A stretch of DNA of 64,000 nt from contig NZ_JACESB010000001.1 in NCBI RefSeq assembly GCF_013912005.1, forward strand, positions 1 to 64,000, in the 5' to 3' direction. The DNA is from Brevundimonas sp. (GTDB lineage Bacteria > Pseudomonadota > Alphaproteobacteria > Caulobacterales > Caulobacteraceae). The notes beneath the pieces were generated by a model that made no database searches, was not told where the DNA came from, and worked only from the letters and a program-made list of their open reading frames with translations. The position numbers were made by a program, and so were the translations under genes. Below are positions 23,217-30,857 of this stretch, piece after piece (the first letter of the stretch is position 1; each line of letters starts with the position of its first letter).

Positions 23217-26170
23217 CAGCTCCGGGTCAGCTGGAGCGAGACGTAGCGGCCGATGACGTCCGAGTTCGCCGCGTCATAGGCCACGCCTTCGGGCGCGTCG
23301 TAGAAGGGCGGATCACGGTCAAAGAGGTTCTGGATCGTCATGGCGACGGCCGTCCCGGCGAACGGACCCGTCTCCGGCGCATAGCGCACCTGAAGATCGG
23401 CCGTGGTCCAGGAGCCGATGCGACGCCCGGAGGTGTCGGCGTAGTCGGAGACATGATCCACCGCTCCGCCGAGGGTGAGCGGGCCCCTCGTCCAGCTGAG
23501 ATGGGTGCGACCCCGCAGGCCCACGGGATAGTTCGGTCGATCCAGCTGGGAGACCACGGGGGAGGTGGGCGTGGCCCGGGCGTCGAAGCGCTCCAGCCAG
23601 GTCAGGCTGCTGGTCAGATCGAAGGCGTCAGGGCCGACCGCGAAGGCGTAGGCGACCGTGAGGTCGGCGCCCTGGACCTGGACGCTGGCGGTGTTGACGT
23701 AGCGGGCGTCGACGATGGCGCCGTAATCGGTGGCCGGGAACAGGTCACGCAGGTTGGTGGTCGGCAAATCGAGGATCGCCTGCATGTCGGCGCGATCCTG
23801 GGCGTTGTTGGCCGGATCGATGATCCGAACGAACGGGCTCAGGGTGGTGTCGCTCAGCGCGGTGAGGATGTTCTCCAGAGCCGGTTGGCCGATCCGGTTC
23901 TCGAAATCCGTGCGGAAGGCGTTGACGCTGATCCGGAGACCCTGAACCGAGGCGGGCTCGAAATCGCCCCCAACCGTCCAGGTGTCGGCGGTTTCGGGCT
24001 CCAGATCCGGATTGCCGCCATACAGGATCATGGTCAGGATCTGGTTGGGTCCGCGGGGCAGGATCGAGGGACTGGCCGTCGCCGCGTCATTCACCTCGCG
24101 CAGGGCCGGCGCCCGGAAGGACCGGCCGTAGTTGGCCCGCAGGCGCGCGCCCGCCATGGGTTCCCAGACCAGACCGACCTTGGGGCTCGTCGTCTGACCG
24201 ACATCGCCATAGTCCTCGAACCGGGCCGCCAGCGACAGTTCGAGCCGTTCCAGTCCCGGACGGCTGTTGCCGGCCCCGAACAGGGGAATCCGCGCCTCCG
24301 CATAGACCGCCGCCACGTCGCGCTCGCTGGCGTTCAGCGCGCCCAGGACGGGCGCGATGCCGGAGGTGAAACTGTCCACCTTGCGGTCGAAATTCTCGCG
24401 CCGGAGCGCCGCCCCGACCGCGAGTTTCAACGGGCCGCCGGGCAGCTCCAACAGGTCGCCGTCCAGCATCACGTTCGCCGTGGTGATGCGGCTCTCGCTC
24501 CACAGATGGGTCCAGCCGCCCGTGATGAAGTCCAGCGCGGCCTGCGGATTGACGTTCCCCGCCCCGAACGGATTGAGAAAGCCGTCCCTGGCGGCGCTGT
24601 AGCCCGTGGCCGGATTGTCCGCCAAGGCGCCCAGCGCCTCGCGCAGATAGGTCGATTGCAGCGTGCCCGACGACCCGAAGCCGGCTTCTTCCGCGCCGTA
24701 GGCGAGATAGCTCGACAACCGCCACGAGCCGCCCAGGTCGAGATCGGCGCCGATCGTCGCGGACAGGGTCTCGACCTCCCCGGATTGCACCGGGTTGGGC
24801 GTCTGACCGGCGAAGGAATAGGCGATCAGGTGCGAATTCGCGCCCGTCGGGGATTCGAAGAAGGGGTTATTGCGGTTGACGGTCAGCAGCGTGGCGATCG
24901 GCGACGATCGGGTCTCATAGTCGCGCCGGGCCCAGCGCGCGTCGCCGGACAGGGTCAGCCGGCCGCCGAGATCCTGCCGTCCCGCCAGATAGGCGATATG
25001 GCGGGTCTGCCGCGGAAAGACGTTCATGCCGAACCGCTGATTGGTGCGGTTCTCCTGCCCCGGCAGGAAATCGCCCGGAGCCAGGTTGGTCCCGTCCTGA
25101 CCGCCCGGGATGGCGAAGGCGGAGACATAGGCGCCCGACGCCGGGTCGATCACCATGATGTTGCCGGGGTTGCTGTAGTTCAGTCGGCGATCCGATCCGC
25201 CGAAGCGGCGCAGATCGGCGTCACCCGCGCGATCGCGTTCGGCCGCGGGCAGGGCTTCGCGGTCCTGGTATTCGTAGACGCCCATAAGACTGCCGCTGCC
25301 CCATCGCCGCCCGATCGTCTGGGCGAACAGGACATCGGAGAAGGCGCCGTCGGCGGCCGTGCCGTAGCGCGCTCTGGTCTCGGCGCCGTCGTAGTCGTCA
25401 CGCAGGACCACATTGATGACCCCGCCCACGGCGTCGGCGCCGTAGAGAGCCGAGGCTCCGTCGAGCAGGACGTCGATCCGCTCAACGGCGGCCGTCGGAA
25501 TCGACGAGACGTCGGCGAAATCGCCCTTGGAGCCGGTCCCGGCGATCCGCCGGCCGTTGACCAACACCAGGGTCGCGTCGCTGCCGAGGCCGCGCAGGTT
25601 CACCCCATTGGAGTAGTTGGCGTTGGTGCCGCTGCGGTCGCCGCCGTTGCTGAGGGTGGCGTCATTGGCGGTGCCTGCGAAATTCTGCGGCAGCGCCGCC
25701 AGGGCTTGAGCGACGGTCGCGTGGCCGTCGCGATCAATCTGGTCGCGGCTGACGACCACCACCGGCGAGGGGCCGTCGAGCACCCCGCGCAGCAGGCTGC
25801 CCGTGACGACGACCTCGTCCAGCTGGACGGCTTCCAGCTGTTCGGCCTCGGCGCGTTGCGACGGGTCGATGAGGACGAACACATTGGGCCGGCTCCGTCG
25901 ATAGGTCAGGCCGGTGTCGCGCAGGAGCAGCGCCAGCGCCGTCTCGACGGAATAGTCGCCCGAAAGTGACGCCGAGGCCCGGTCCGCCACCAGGGCGCTC
26001 GGATAGAGGATCTGCTGACCGCTCTGGCGAGCGAAGGCGGGGAGGGTGCGCGCCAGCGGCCCTGCCGGGATGTCGAAGCGACGCGCGGACTCGGCCTGCT
26101 GGGCGCAGACCGGCGTCGCCGACGCCATCAGAAGCGCCGCGAGCGCCGTTGAAGTGAAGCCCTGTCTCAT
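23213..26170 (-). CDS. TonB-dependent receptor with STN signalling domain, lasso uptake
   Basis: The roughly 985-residue outer-membrane receptor has a signal peptide (MRQGFTSTALAALLMASATP to VCAQ), an STN domain (RFDIPAGPLARTLPAFARQS to YRRSRPNVFVL), a plug with NLRGLGSDATLVLVNGRRIA and a beta-barrel ending in an aromatic residue (LQLTRSW). STN domains signal to a FecR-type anti-sigma factor, and fecR and fecI lie just upstream. With the isopeptidase this forms the import-and-degrade branch of the cluster. I chose ATG 26170; nine residues upstream are possible but spoil the signal peptide. Confidence 0.9.
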   Translation of the reverse strand: MRQGFTSTALAALLMASATPVCAQQAESARRFDIPAGPLARTLPAFARQSGQQILYPSALVADRASASLSGDYSVETALALLLRDTGLTYRRSRPNVFVLIDPSQRAEAEQLEAVQLDEVVVTGSLLRGVLDGPSPVVVVSRDQIDRDGHATVAQALAALPQNFAGTANDATLSNGGDRSGTNANYSNGVNLRGLGSDATLVLVNGRRIAGTGSKGDFADVSSIPTAAVERIDVLLDGASALYGADAVGGVINVVLRDDYDGAETRARYGTAADGAFSDVLFAQTIGRRWGSGSLMGVYEYQDREALPAAERDRAGDADLRRFGGSDRRLNYSNPGNIMVIDPASGAYVSAFAIPGGQDGTNLAPGDFLPGQENRTNQRFGMNVFPRQTRHIAYLAGRQDLGGRLTLSGDARWARRDYETRSSPIATLLTVNRNNPFFESPTGANSHLIAYSFAGQTPNPVQSGEVETLSATIGADLDLGGSWRLSSYLAYGAEEAGFGSSGTLQSTYLREALGALADNPATGYSAARDGFLNPFGAGNVNPQAALDFITGGWTHLWSESRITTANVMLDGDLLELPGGPLKLAVGAALRRENFDRKVDSFTSGIAPVLGALNASERDVAAVYAEARIPLFGAGNSRPGLERLELSLAARFEDYGDVGQTTSPKVGLVWEPMAGARLRANYGRSFRAPALREVNDAATASPSILPRGPNQILTMILYGGNPDLEPETADTWTVGGDFEPASVQGLRISVNAFRTDFENRIGQPALENILTALSDTTLSPFVRIIDPANNAQDRADMQAILDLPTTNLRDLFPATDYGAIVDARYVNTASVQVQGADLTVAYAFAVGPDAFDLTSSLTWLERFDARATPTSPVVSQLDRPNYPVGLRGRTHLSWTRGPLTLGGAVDHVSDYADTSGRRIGSWTTADLQVRYAPETGPFAGTAVAMTIQNLFDRDPPFYDAPEGVAYDAANSDVIGRYVSLQLTRSW

Positions 26171-26234
26171 GTGTCTCCCCCGGTTTCTTATCCGCATTGA
26201 TGCGGGACCGGGAGGAGACGACCGGTCGCGGGCC

Positions 26235-27242
26235 TTACCCTAAGTCCGGGGTCAGATTATTTTTCGATGCGCCCGAAAGCACCACATGACCGTCCTCGGC
26301 CCGTTCGGCGGTGAGCGGATAGAGGTCGCGCAGCGCCGCCACGAAACCCTCGACGTCGCCGGCGTCGAACACCCCGCTCACCCGGATGGAGGAAATGTCC
26401 CCGGCGCGCAGTTCGATCGGATGACGGGTGTAGCGGTTGACCTCAGCCACGGCGACGCCGATCGGCGTTTCGTGGAAGGTCAGTCGGCCCGCCGCCCAGC
26501 TGGTCGCCGCGGGTAGATCGGTCGTGACCACCCGGGGTCGGGGGACGGACGTCACCAGCTGCTGTCCCGGCTGCATCGACCAGCGCCGGTCCGCCTGTCG
26601 TCCCTCGCGCACATCGACCCGGCCCTCGACAAGCACCACGCGTGCGCCCGTCCCGAAGCGCCGGACGTCGAAGCTCGTGCCCAAGGCCGTAACCTCGGTG
26701 TCGCCGGCCTTGACGACGAACGGCCGGTCCGGGTCGCCCTCAACATCGAACCGGGCCTGGCCCGTGACGAGGGTGACCAGCCGGCGGCCCCCGGTCAGGC
26801 GAACGTCGATCCTGGAGTCCGTGTCGAGCGTGATCGTCGAGCCGTCGGCCAGTTGAACGACGCGGCGTTCGCCGACCTGGGTGAGATAGGGGGTCGGCTG
26901 CTGCGCTGACCACAACCACCAGCCCACGGACAGGGCCGCGATCGCGGCGCCGACGGCGCCGACGGGGGCGAGAACACCGAGCAGGCGGGGGCGGGCCCTG
27001 CGGCGGGAGGCGGCGCGGGTCCGGGCGTCCGCCGAAAGCGCGGCCATCTCGGGTTGGTCGGCCAGGGTGCGACTCGCGTCCCACATCGCCTGCATGCGGT
27101 CGAAACTTTCGGCGTTCTTGGGGTCCCGTCGCCAGGCGCTGAAGGCCTTCACGTCCGCCGTGGTGACCTTGCGTTGGTTGAGCCGCGCTAACCAGTCGGC
27201 GGTCTCCTTGCGTCTGATGTCGGCGTCAGCCTCGGTCGTCAT
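26235..27242 (-). CDS. FecR-type anti-sigma factor
   Basis: The protein has 335 residues: an N-terminal cytoplasmic DUF4880 segment (ETADWLARLNQRKVTTADVK, then FSAWRRDPKNAESFDRM), one membrane helix near residues 87-106 (VGAVGAAIAALSVGWWLW) and a periplasmic FecR domain (RRVVQLADGSTITLDTDSRI, GQARFDVEGDPDRPFVV). It would hold the adjacent sigma factor until the STN domain of the receptor reports bound ligand. It lies 10 bases after the sigma gene. ATG 27242 is chosen because upstream codons are Arg-rich noise. Confidence 0.9.
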   Translation of the reverse strand: MTTEADADIRRKETADWLARLNQRKVTTADVKAFSAWRRDPKNAESFDRMQAMWDASRTLADQPEMAALSADARTRAASRRRARPRLLGVLAPVGAVGAAIAALSVGWWLWSAQQPTPYLTQVGERRVVQLADGSTITLDTDSRIDVRLTGGRRLVTLVTGQARFDVEGDPDRPFVVKAGDTEVTALGTSFDVRRFGTGARVVLVEGRVDVREGRQADRRWSMQPGQQLVTSVPRPRVVTTDLPAATSWAAGRLTFHETPIGVAVAEVNRYTRHPIELRAGDISSIRVSGVFDAGDVEGFVAALRDLYPLTAERAEDGHVVLSGASKNNLTPDLG

Positions 27243-27252
27243 CAGTCTTCGC

Positions 27253-27738
27253 CTAAAGGTCCAGCCGCAGCGCGCAGTAGTCGAGCGCCTTGGCCATCCG
27301 CCACTCCACCGTCTTGACGCTGATCTCAAGCTCCTTGGCGATCTCGGGATACGTCATACCGTCAAAGCGGCTCAAGACGAAGACGTCGCGGTAGAGTTGC
27401 GGCATGGATCGTATGATCTGGGCGAGCAGAACCTGATCGAACTGGGGCGCGCCTTCGGATTCGGGGGATTGGAGGTCGGCGTCGCTTGGCCGACGGCGCC
27501 TATGTTTGGCGTCATCGCGCACCAGATTGAGGGCGACCCGGAGCAGGAAGGCGCGGGGATGGGCGATCCCGCCGTCGGCGAAGGGCGCGATGCGGATATA
27601 GGTTTCCTGCACGACGTCGGCCGCATCGTCCGGACCGATCCGAGCCCGGAGGCGACGGTTCAACCACGCAGCGTAGCGGCGGTACAGGCCGTCCAGGCCG
27701 CCGCCGACCTCCGCTTGCAATGGCTTCGCTTCGCTCAC
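27253..27738 (-). CDS. FecI-type ECF sigma factor
   Basis: The 161-residue protein has region 2 (LYRRYAAWLNRRLRARIGPD, VQETYIRI) and region 4 (MPQLYRDVFVLSRFDGMTYP then EIAKELEISVKTVEWRMAKA). With FecR and the STN receptor it forms a cell-surface signalling set that presumably activates receptor and isopeptidase when an external lasso binds. GTG 27738 is the preferred start; an ATG at 27810 adds 24 low-complexity residues. Confidence 0.88.
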   Translation of the reverse strand: MSEAKPLQAEVGGGLDGLYRRYAAWLNRRLRARIGPDDAADVVQETYIRIAPFADGGIAHPRAFLLRVALNLVRDDAKHRRRRPSDADLQSPESEGAPQFDQVLLAQIIRSMPQLYRDVFVLSRFDGMTYPEIAKELEISVKTVEWRMAKALDYCALRLDL

Positions 27739-28218
27739 CCTGCCTCTCCGACCGCAATTCAGACGGCTGGAATCCGGGGCGCGAACGGACAGCCGGGCGC
27801 AGGCGCTCACACGCCTGACACGGTGATCCGGTCAGCGACAGCCACGCCGCGCGTGGGTCGTCGAAGAAGATATCGCACAGGGGATTCCAAGCCCCTGCCG
27901 ACGCTTAGGTCGGCCTGGCGAGCATGAATCAAACGGAATCCCGACGCAAGCGGGAGGGGTCGGGCGTTGGAATCCTCTGCGAACGAGGCCCGTTACTTCA
28001 GCGCGCAGCGCCGCCTCCGTCAGCGACGAACCCCGGCTCCGGCTGTGCGCCTATCTCGCGGCGCCCGACGGCCCCGCTGTAGTCGCGACCTGTCTGCGGT
28101 TCAACCGGCGGGGAGGCTTCCGTCCCGCAAGAATCCTGCGGGCGACCCGCAATTCATCGACGTTGCCCGGGCGCGAACCCGCCGTGTACGGAGGGAGTCG
28201 GACAACCGGTGGTGTAAT
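27739..28218. other. 480-base gap between fecI and the LuxR-HTH gene
   Basis: I see no supported gene here. The gap is divergent, so it should contain the fecI promoter (minus strand) and the promoter of the LuxR-HTH gene (plus strand). A frame from 27967 continues into the regulator, but its upstream part is Arg/Pro-rich and lacks a ribosome-binding site. No clear inverted repeat was found by eye. Confidence 0.5.
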
Positions 28219-28461
28219 ATGGAAGCTGTATCCGAAGATCCGGGCCGTGGATCGCACGCGGTCACCCTGAGCCCGCGCGAACAGGAATGTCTGCAATGGG
28301 TCTGTCGCGGGAAAAGCTCTTCCGACATCGGAATCATTCTGTCGCTGTCGCCCCGCACCGTGGACAGCTATCTTGAGAAGGCCTGCTCCAAACTCCGGGT
28401 CCGGACCCGGATCGAAGCGGTCGCCTCGGCGGTCCGGCAAGGTCTGATCGACCCGGGATGA
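28219..28461 (+). CDS. LuxR-type HTH regulator (DNA-binding domain only), right copy
   Basis: The 80-residue protein is a single LuxR/GerE domain: LSPREQECLQWVCRGKSSSD then IGIILSLSPRTVDSYLEKAC. It aligns throughout with the regulator at 16407-16667. It sits at the right edge of the lasso island, divergent from fecI. I chose ATG 28219; no convincing ribosome-binding site precedes it, and a longer start within the frame from 27967 cannot be excluded. Confidence 0.7.
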   Translation: MEAVSEDPGRGSHAVTLSPREQECLQWVCRGKSSSDIGIILSLSPRTVDSYLEKACSKLRVRTRIEAVASAVRQGLIDPG

Positions 28462-28655
28462 GGGGAGGGGGCGGGCCAGGAACTTCTGTGATGAAGCCCG
28501 GCGTTTCGCCGCCGATCGCCGCCGACGTTTGCACGTCCCCTGGCTCTTGATCGGCGCCTATCGTTCCCGGAACCCGCCGCCGGCGAGTCTAGATCGGCCA
28601 GCCCAAGCGCGCCAGCCGGGCTTGACCCCCGGCAGCAGTGGAGCAAGACACCCAG

Positions 28656-28955
28656 ATGGCTAAATACGCGCCGCTCGCAGCCTTTCTCCGACGTCAGAAG
28701 AGCGCCGAGGTGGACCTGTCCTTTCGGGACATCGAGCGGATCGTCGGGGGCATTTTGCCCAAGGCGGCGTCGCTGGAGGTTTGGTGGCGCGTGGATACGG
28801 CGAGGGCGCCGATGCCCCAGCATCTCGCCTTCGCCGAGGCGGGTTTCGTCGCTGAACCGCGGACGCGGGCCGAGACCGTCCGTTTCATCCGGATTGCGGC
28901 AGGCGGCGCCCCAGGGAGCGAGGCGCGGCTCAGCGCGGCGAAGACCGAGAGTTGA
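28656..28955 (+). CDS. Small DUF7662-like protein
   Basis: The 99-residue soluble protein has the pattern YAPLAAFLRRQKSAEVDLSF, then RDIERIVGGILP and a WW pair (SLEVWWRV), ending in HLAFAEAGFVAE. This matches small proteins of the DUF7662 type (lsFxeIExilGxxLP...WW...aGf), whose function is unknown to me. It stands alone between the lasso and copper islands. ATG 28656 is chosen over 28638 because the conserved part begins there. Confidence 0.65.
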   Translation: MAKYAPLAAFLRRQKSAEVDLSFRDIERIVGGILPKAASLEVWWRVDTARAPMPQHLAFAEAGFVAEPRTRAETVRFIRIAAGGAPGSEARLSAAKTES

Positions 28956-29022
28956 CGCCTGTCCGCTCCGGGCAGACCTCCGATCAGTCGGAGCGCCTGC
29001 CGGAGCGGTTCAAATCGGCCGG

Positions 29023-29250
29023 TCAGTTATGGTCGGCGTGACCTTGGGGAGCCGGAGCATCCGAGGGCGCCGGCGCGGGCGGCGCGGGTTCGGCGGGCGG
29101 CGAAGCGTCAGACTTCATCTTGTCGCAGCAGCTCATGGCGGCGTCAGCGGCCATGTCCTTGCAACAGTCGCAGCCTTCGGCGGCCAGGGCCGCTCCAGCG
29201 CTCAGGGCCAGGATCGCGCCGGCGGCGGCCAGCAGGTTGGAAACTCGCAT
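29023..29250 (-). CDS. Small secreted Cys/Pro-rich protein of the copper operon
   Basis: The 75-residue protein has a signal peptide (MRVSNLLAAAGAILALSAG to ALAA), a Cys cluster (EGCDCCKDMAADAAMSCCDK), a Pro/Ala linker and a His end (HADHN). It lies 10 bases after the CopC-like gene as the last gene of the cop operon. The mix of Cys pairs and His suggests a periplasmic metal buffer; that is inference. It resembles the Cys-pair protein at 79-225 only in general design. Confidence 0.7.
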   Translation of the reverse strand: MRVSNLLAAAGAILALSAGAALAAEGCDCCKDMAADAAMSCCDKMKSDASPPAEPAPPAPAPSDAPAPQGHADHN

Positions 29251-29260
29251 CGTCGTTCTC

Positions 29261-29644
29261 CTAGTGAACCATGAAGCTGACAGAGCCGGACATCTTGTGG
29301 CCGTCCGGACCTTCAGCGGTCCAGGCGGCCGTGTAGGTTCCCGCGGCGAGCCGGGGAAGAGCCACGCTGACGGTCGCGGCGGCCGGCGCGGCGGGGGCGT
29401 TCACGACCACCGGGGCCTGTCCCTCGGCGGTCAGGGTCACTGTCTTCAGGACCATCGCGTGGGGGAAGGTGACGCTGAAGCGTTCGGGCGACCCATGGGT
29501 CATCGCCCCGTTCGCCGGAACCGTGGTGACGCCCGATTGCGGCGCAGCGGCCTGCGCCGGCATCGTGTGCCCGGCGTGAGGATCCTGAGCGGCGGCGGCG
29601 CCGGCGAAGGCCAGGGCGGCCGTGAGGACGAGAGTGCGGATCAT
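29261..29644 (-). CDS. CopC-domain periplasmic copper protein
   Basis: The 127-residue protein has a signal peptide (MIRTLVLTAALAFAGAAAAQ), a DPHAGHTM metal motif right after cleavage and a CopC-like beta-sandwich with FSVTFPHAMVLKTVTLTAEG and GTYTAAWTAEGPDGHKMSG. The final GHKMSGSVSFMV strand is typical of CopC. It probably binds copper in the periplasm alongside CopA and CopB. ATG 29644 follows copB by 16 bases. Confidence 0.8.
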   Translation of the reverse strand: MIRTLVLTAALAFAGAAAAQDPHAGHTMPAQAAAPQSGVTTVPANGAMTHGSPERFSVTFPHAMVLKTVTLTAEGQAPVVVNAPAAPAAATVSVALPRLAAGTYTAAWTAEGPDGHKMSGSVSFMVH

Positions 29645-29660
29645 GGGGGGTCTCCTTCGG

Positions 29661-30857
29661 TCAGAACCAGGCCTTGAGGCCGACGACGAAGCGGGTGTCA
29701 TCAGCCTCACCGCCTCGGGCTTCGATGTAGTCGGCGGTGTCGCCGAGCGCTCGGCTCCACTCAACGCCGACATAGGGGGCGAACTCCTTGCGGAACTCGT
29801 AGCGCAGACGCAGGCCCGCCTCGATCGACGACAAGCCGGAGCCGATCTCCAGCTCCGGAATGTCGCTCGCCGAAGCGTCGATTTCGAGGCGCGGCTGGAG
29901 GATCAGGCGCTGGGTGATGCGCTGGTCGTATTCGGCCTCGACGCGGGCGGTCAGGTCGCCTTCGGTGGAGAGGAAGGCGGCCGCGTCGATCTCCCACCAG
30001 TAGGGCGCGAGGCCCTGCAGGCCGAGAACAAGGTGCGTCGTATCCTCGCCGTCGGGCCGGAAATCCTGGCGCACGCCGGCCTGCATATCCCAGAACGGCG
30101 AGATCGCGCGGCTGTACAGCGCCTGGACCTCGGCCTGCCCCAGCTCGCCGCCAAAGTCGCCTTCGCCTTCGGACTTCCACCAGAAGCGATTGATGTCTCC
30201 GCCGCTCCAGCCCTGGACGTCCCAGAGATACGACTCGCCGTCATCGCCGAAGCCGGCTTCCAGACGGTCGATGATGACGGCCGTGGTGCGGACGTCCCCG
30301 TTTTCGCGAACCAGGGTCTCACGGGCGGCGGCCATCGCCTCGGCGCCGAAAACCAGATCGGCGGCGTGCGCGGGACCGCTGAGGGCGGCGGCGGGGAGCG
30401 GATCCTCCGGAGGTCGGCCGGGATTGTCGGCGCTGGTCGGCACGTCCGGCGGCCCCTTGCTCATGGTCGACATGTCGTGACCGGCATGGGGATCGGCTTG
30501 AGCGGAGGGCATGGCGGACATGTCGTGGCCCGCGTGCGGATCGGGCTGCGTCGTTGGCGCCATGGTCGACATGTCGTGACCCGCGTGCGGATCGACGCTC
30601 TGGGGATCAGCCGGCATCGGATGACCGGCATGAGGGTCCGGCGCCGGCGGCGTTGGCGCGGGCTGCATGACATGACCGGCATGCGGGTCCTGAGCGGGCG
30701 AGGGAGGGGGCGTCTGAGGCCGGACGACCGGTTCAGGCGCGGGTCGCGGCGCCGGGGTCGCCGGCATGACATGGCCCGCGTGTGGGTCCTGCGCCTGGGC
30801 GCTAAAGGCGCTGGCGGCGAGGATCAGCGGAGCGAGGGCGACGGCGAAGCGGTTCAT
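29661..30857 (-). CDS. copB: CopB/PcoB outer-membrane copper protein
   Basis: The 398-residue protein has a signal peptide ending SAQAQ. Residues about 23-140 are a Pro/His/Met-rich linker with six copies of DPHAGHxM, and the C-terminal 260 residues are the CopB outer-membrane barrel (SYLWDVQGWSGGDINRFWWK, LRYEFRKEFAPYVGVEWSR, closing in Phe). CopB helps copper sequestration or efflux at the outer membrane. The repeats are probably copper-binding. It overlaps copA by ATGA. Confidence 0.9.
   Translation of the reverse strand: MNRFAVALAPLILAASAFSAQAQDPHAGHVMPATPAPRPAPEPVVRPQTPPPSPAQDPHAGHVMQPAPTPPAPDPHAGHPMPADPQSVDPHAGHDMSTMAPTTQPDPHAGHDMSAMPSAQADPHAGHDMSTMSKGPPDVPTSADNPGRPPEDPLPAAALSGPAHAADLVFGAEAMAAARETLVRENGDVRTTAVIIDRLEAGFGDDGESYLWDVQGWSGGDINRFWWKSEGEGDFGGELGQAEVQALYSRAISPFWDMQAGVRQDFRPDGEDTTHLVLGLQGLAPYWWEIDAAAFLSTEGDLTARVEAEYDQRITQRLILQPRLEIDASASDIPELEIGSGLSSIEAGLRLRYEFRKEFAPYVGVEWSRALGDTADYIEARGGEADDTRFVVGLKAWF

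Noticed and set aside
23453-25969. 838-codon open frame on the plus strand opposite the TonB receptor gene
   Set aside because: It is antisense to a complete receptor with signal peptide, STN, plug and barrel; its product is low-complexity and has no recognisable domain. High GC keeps antisense frames open.
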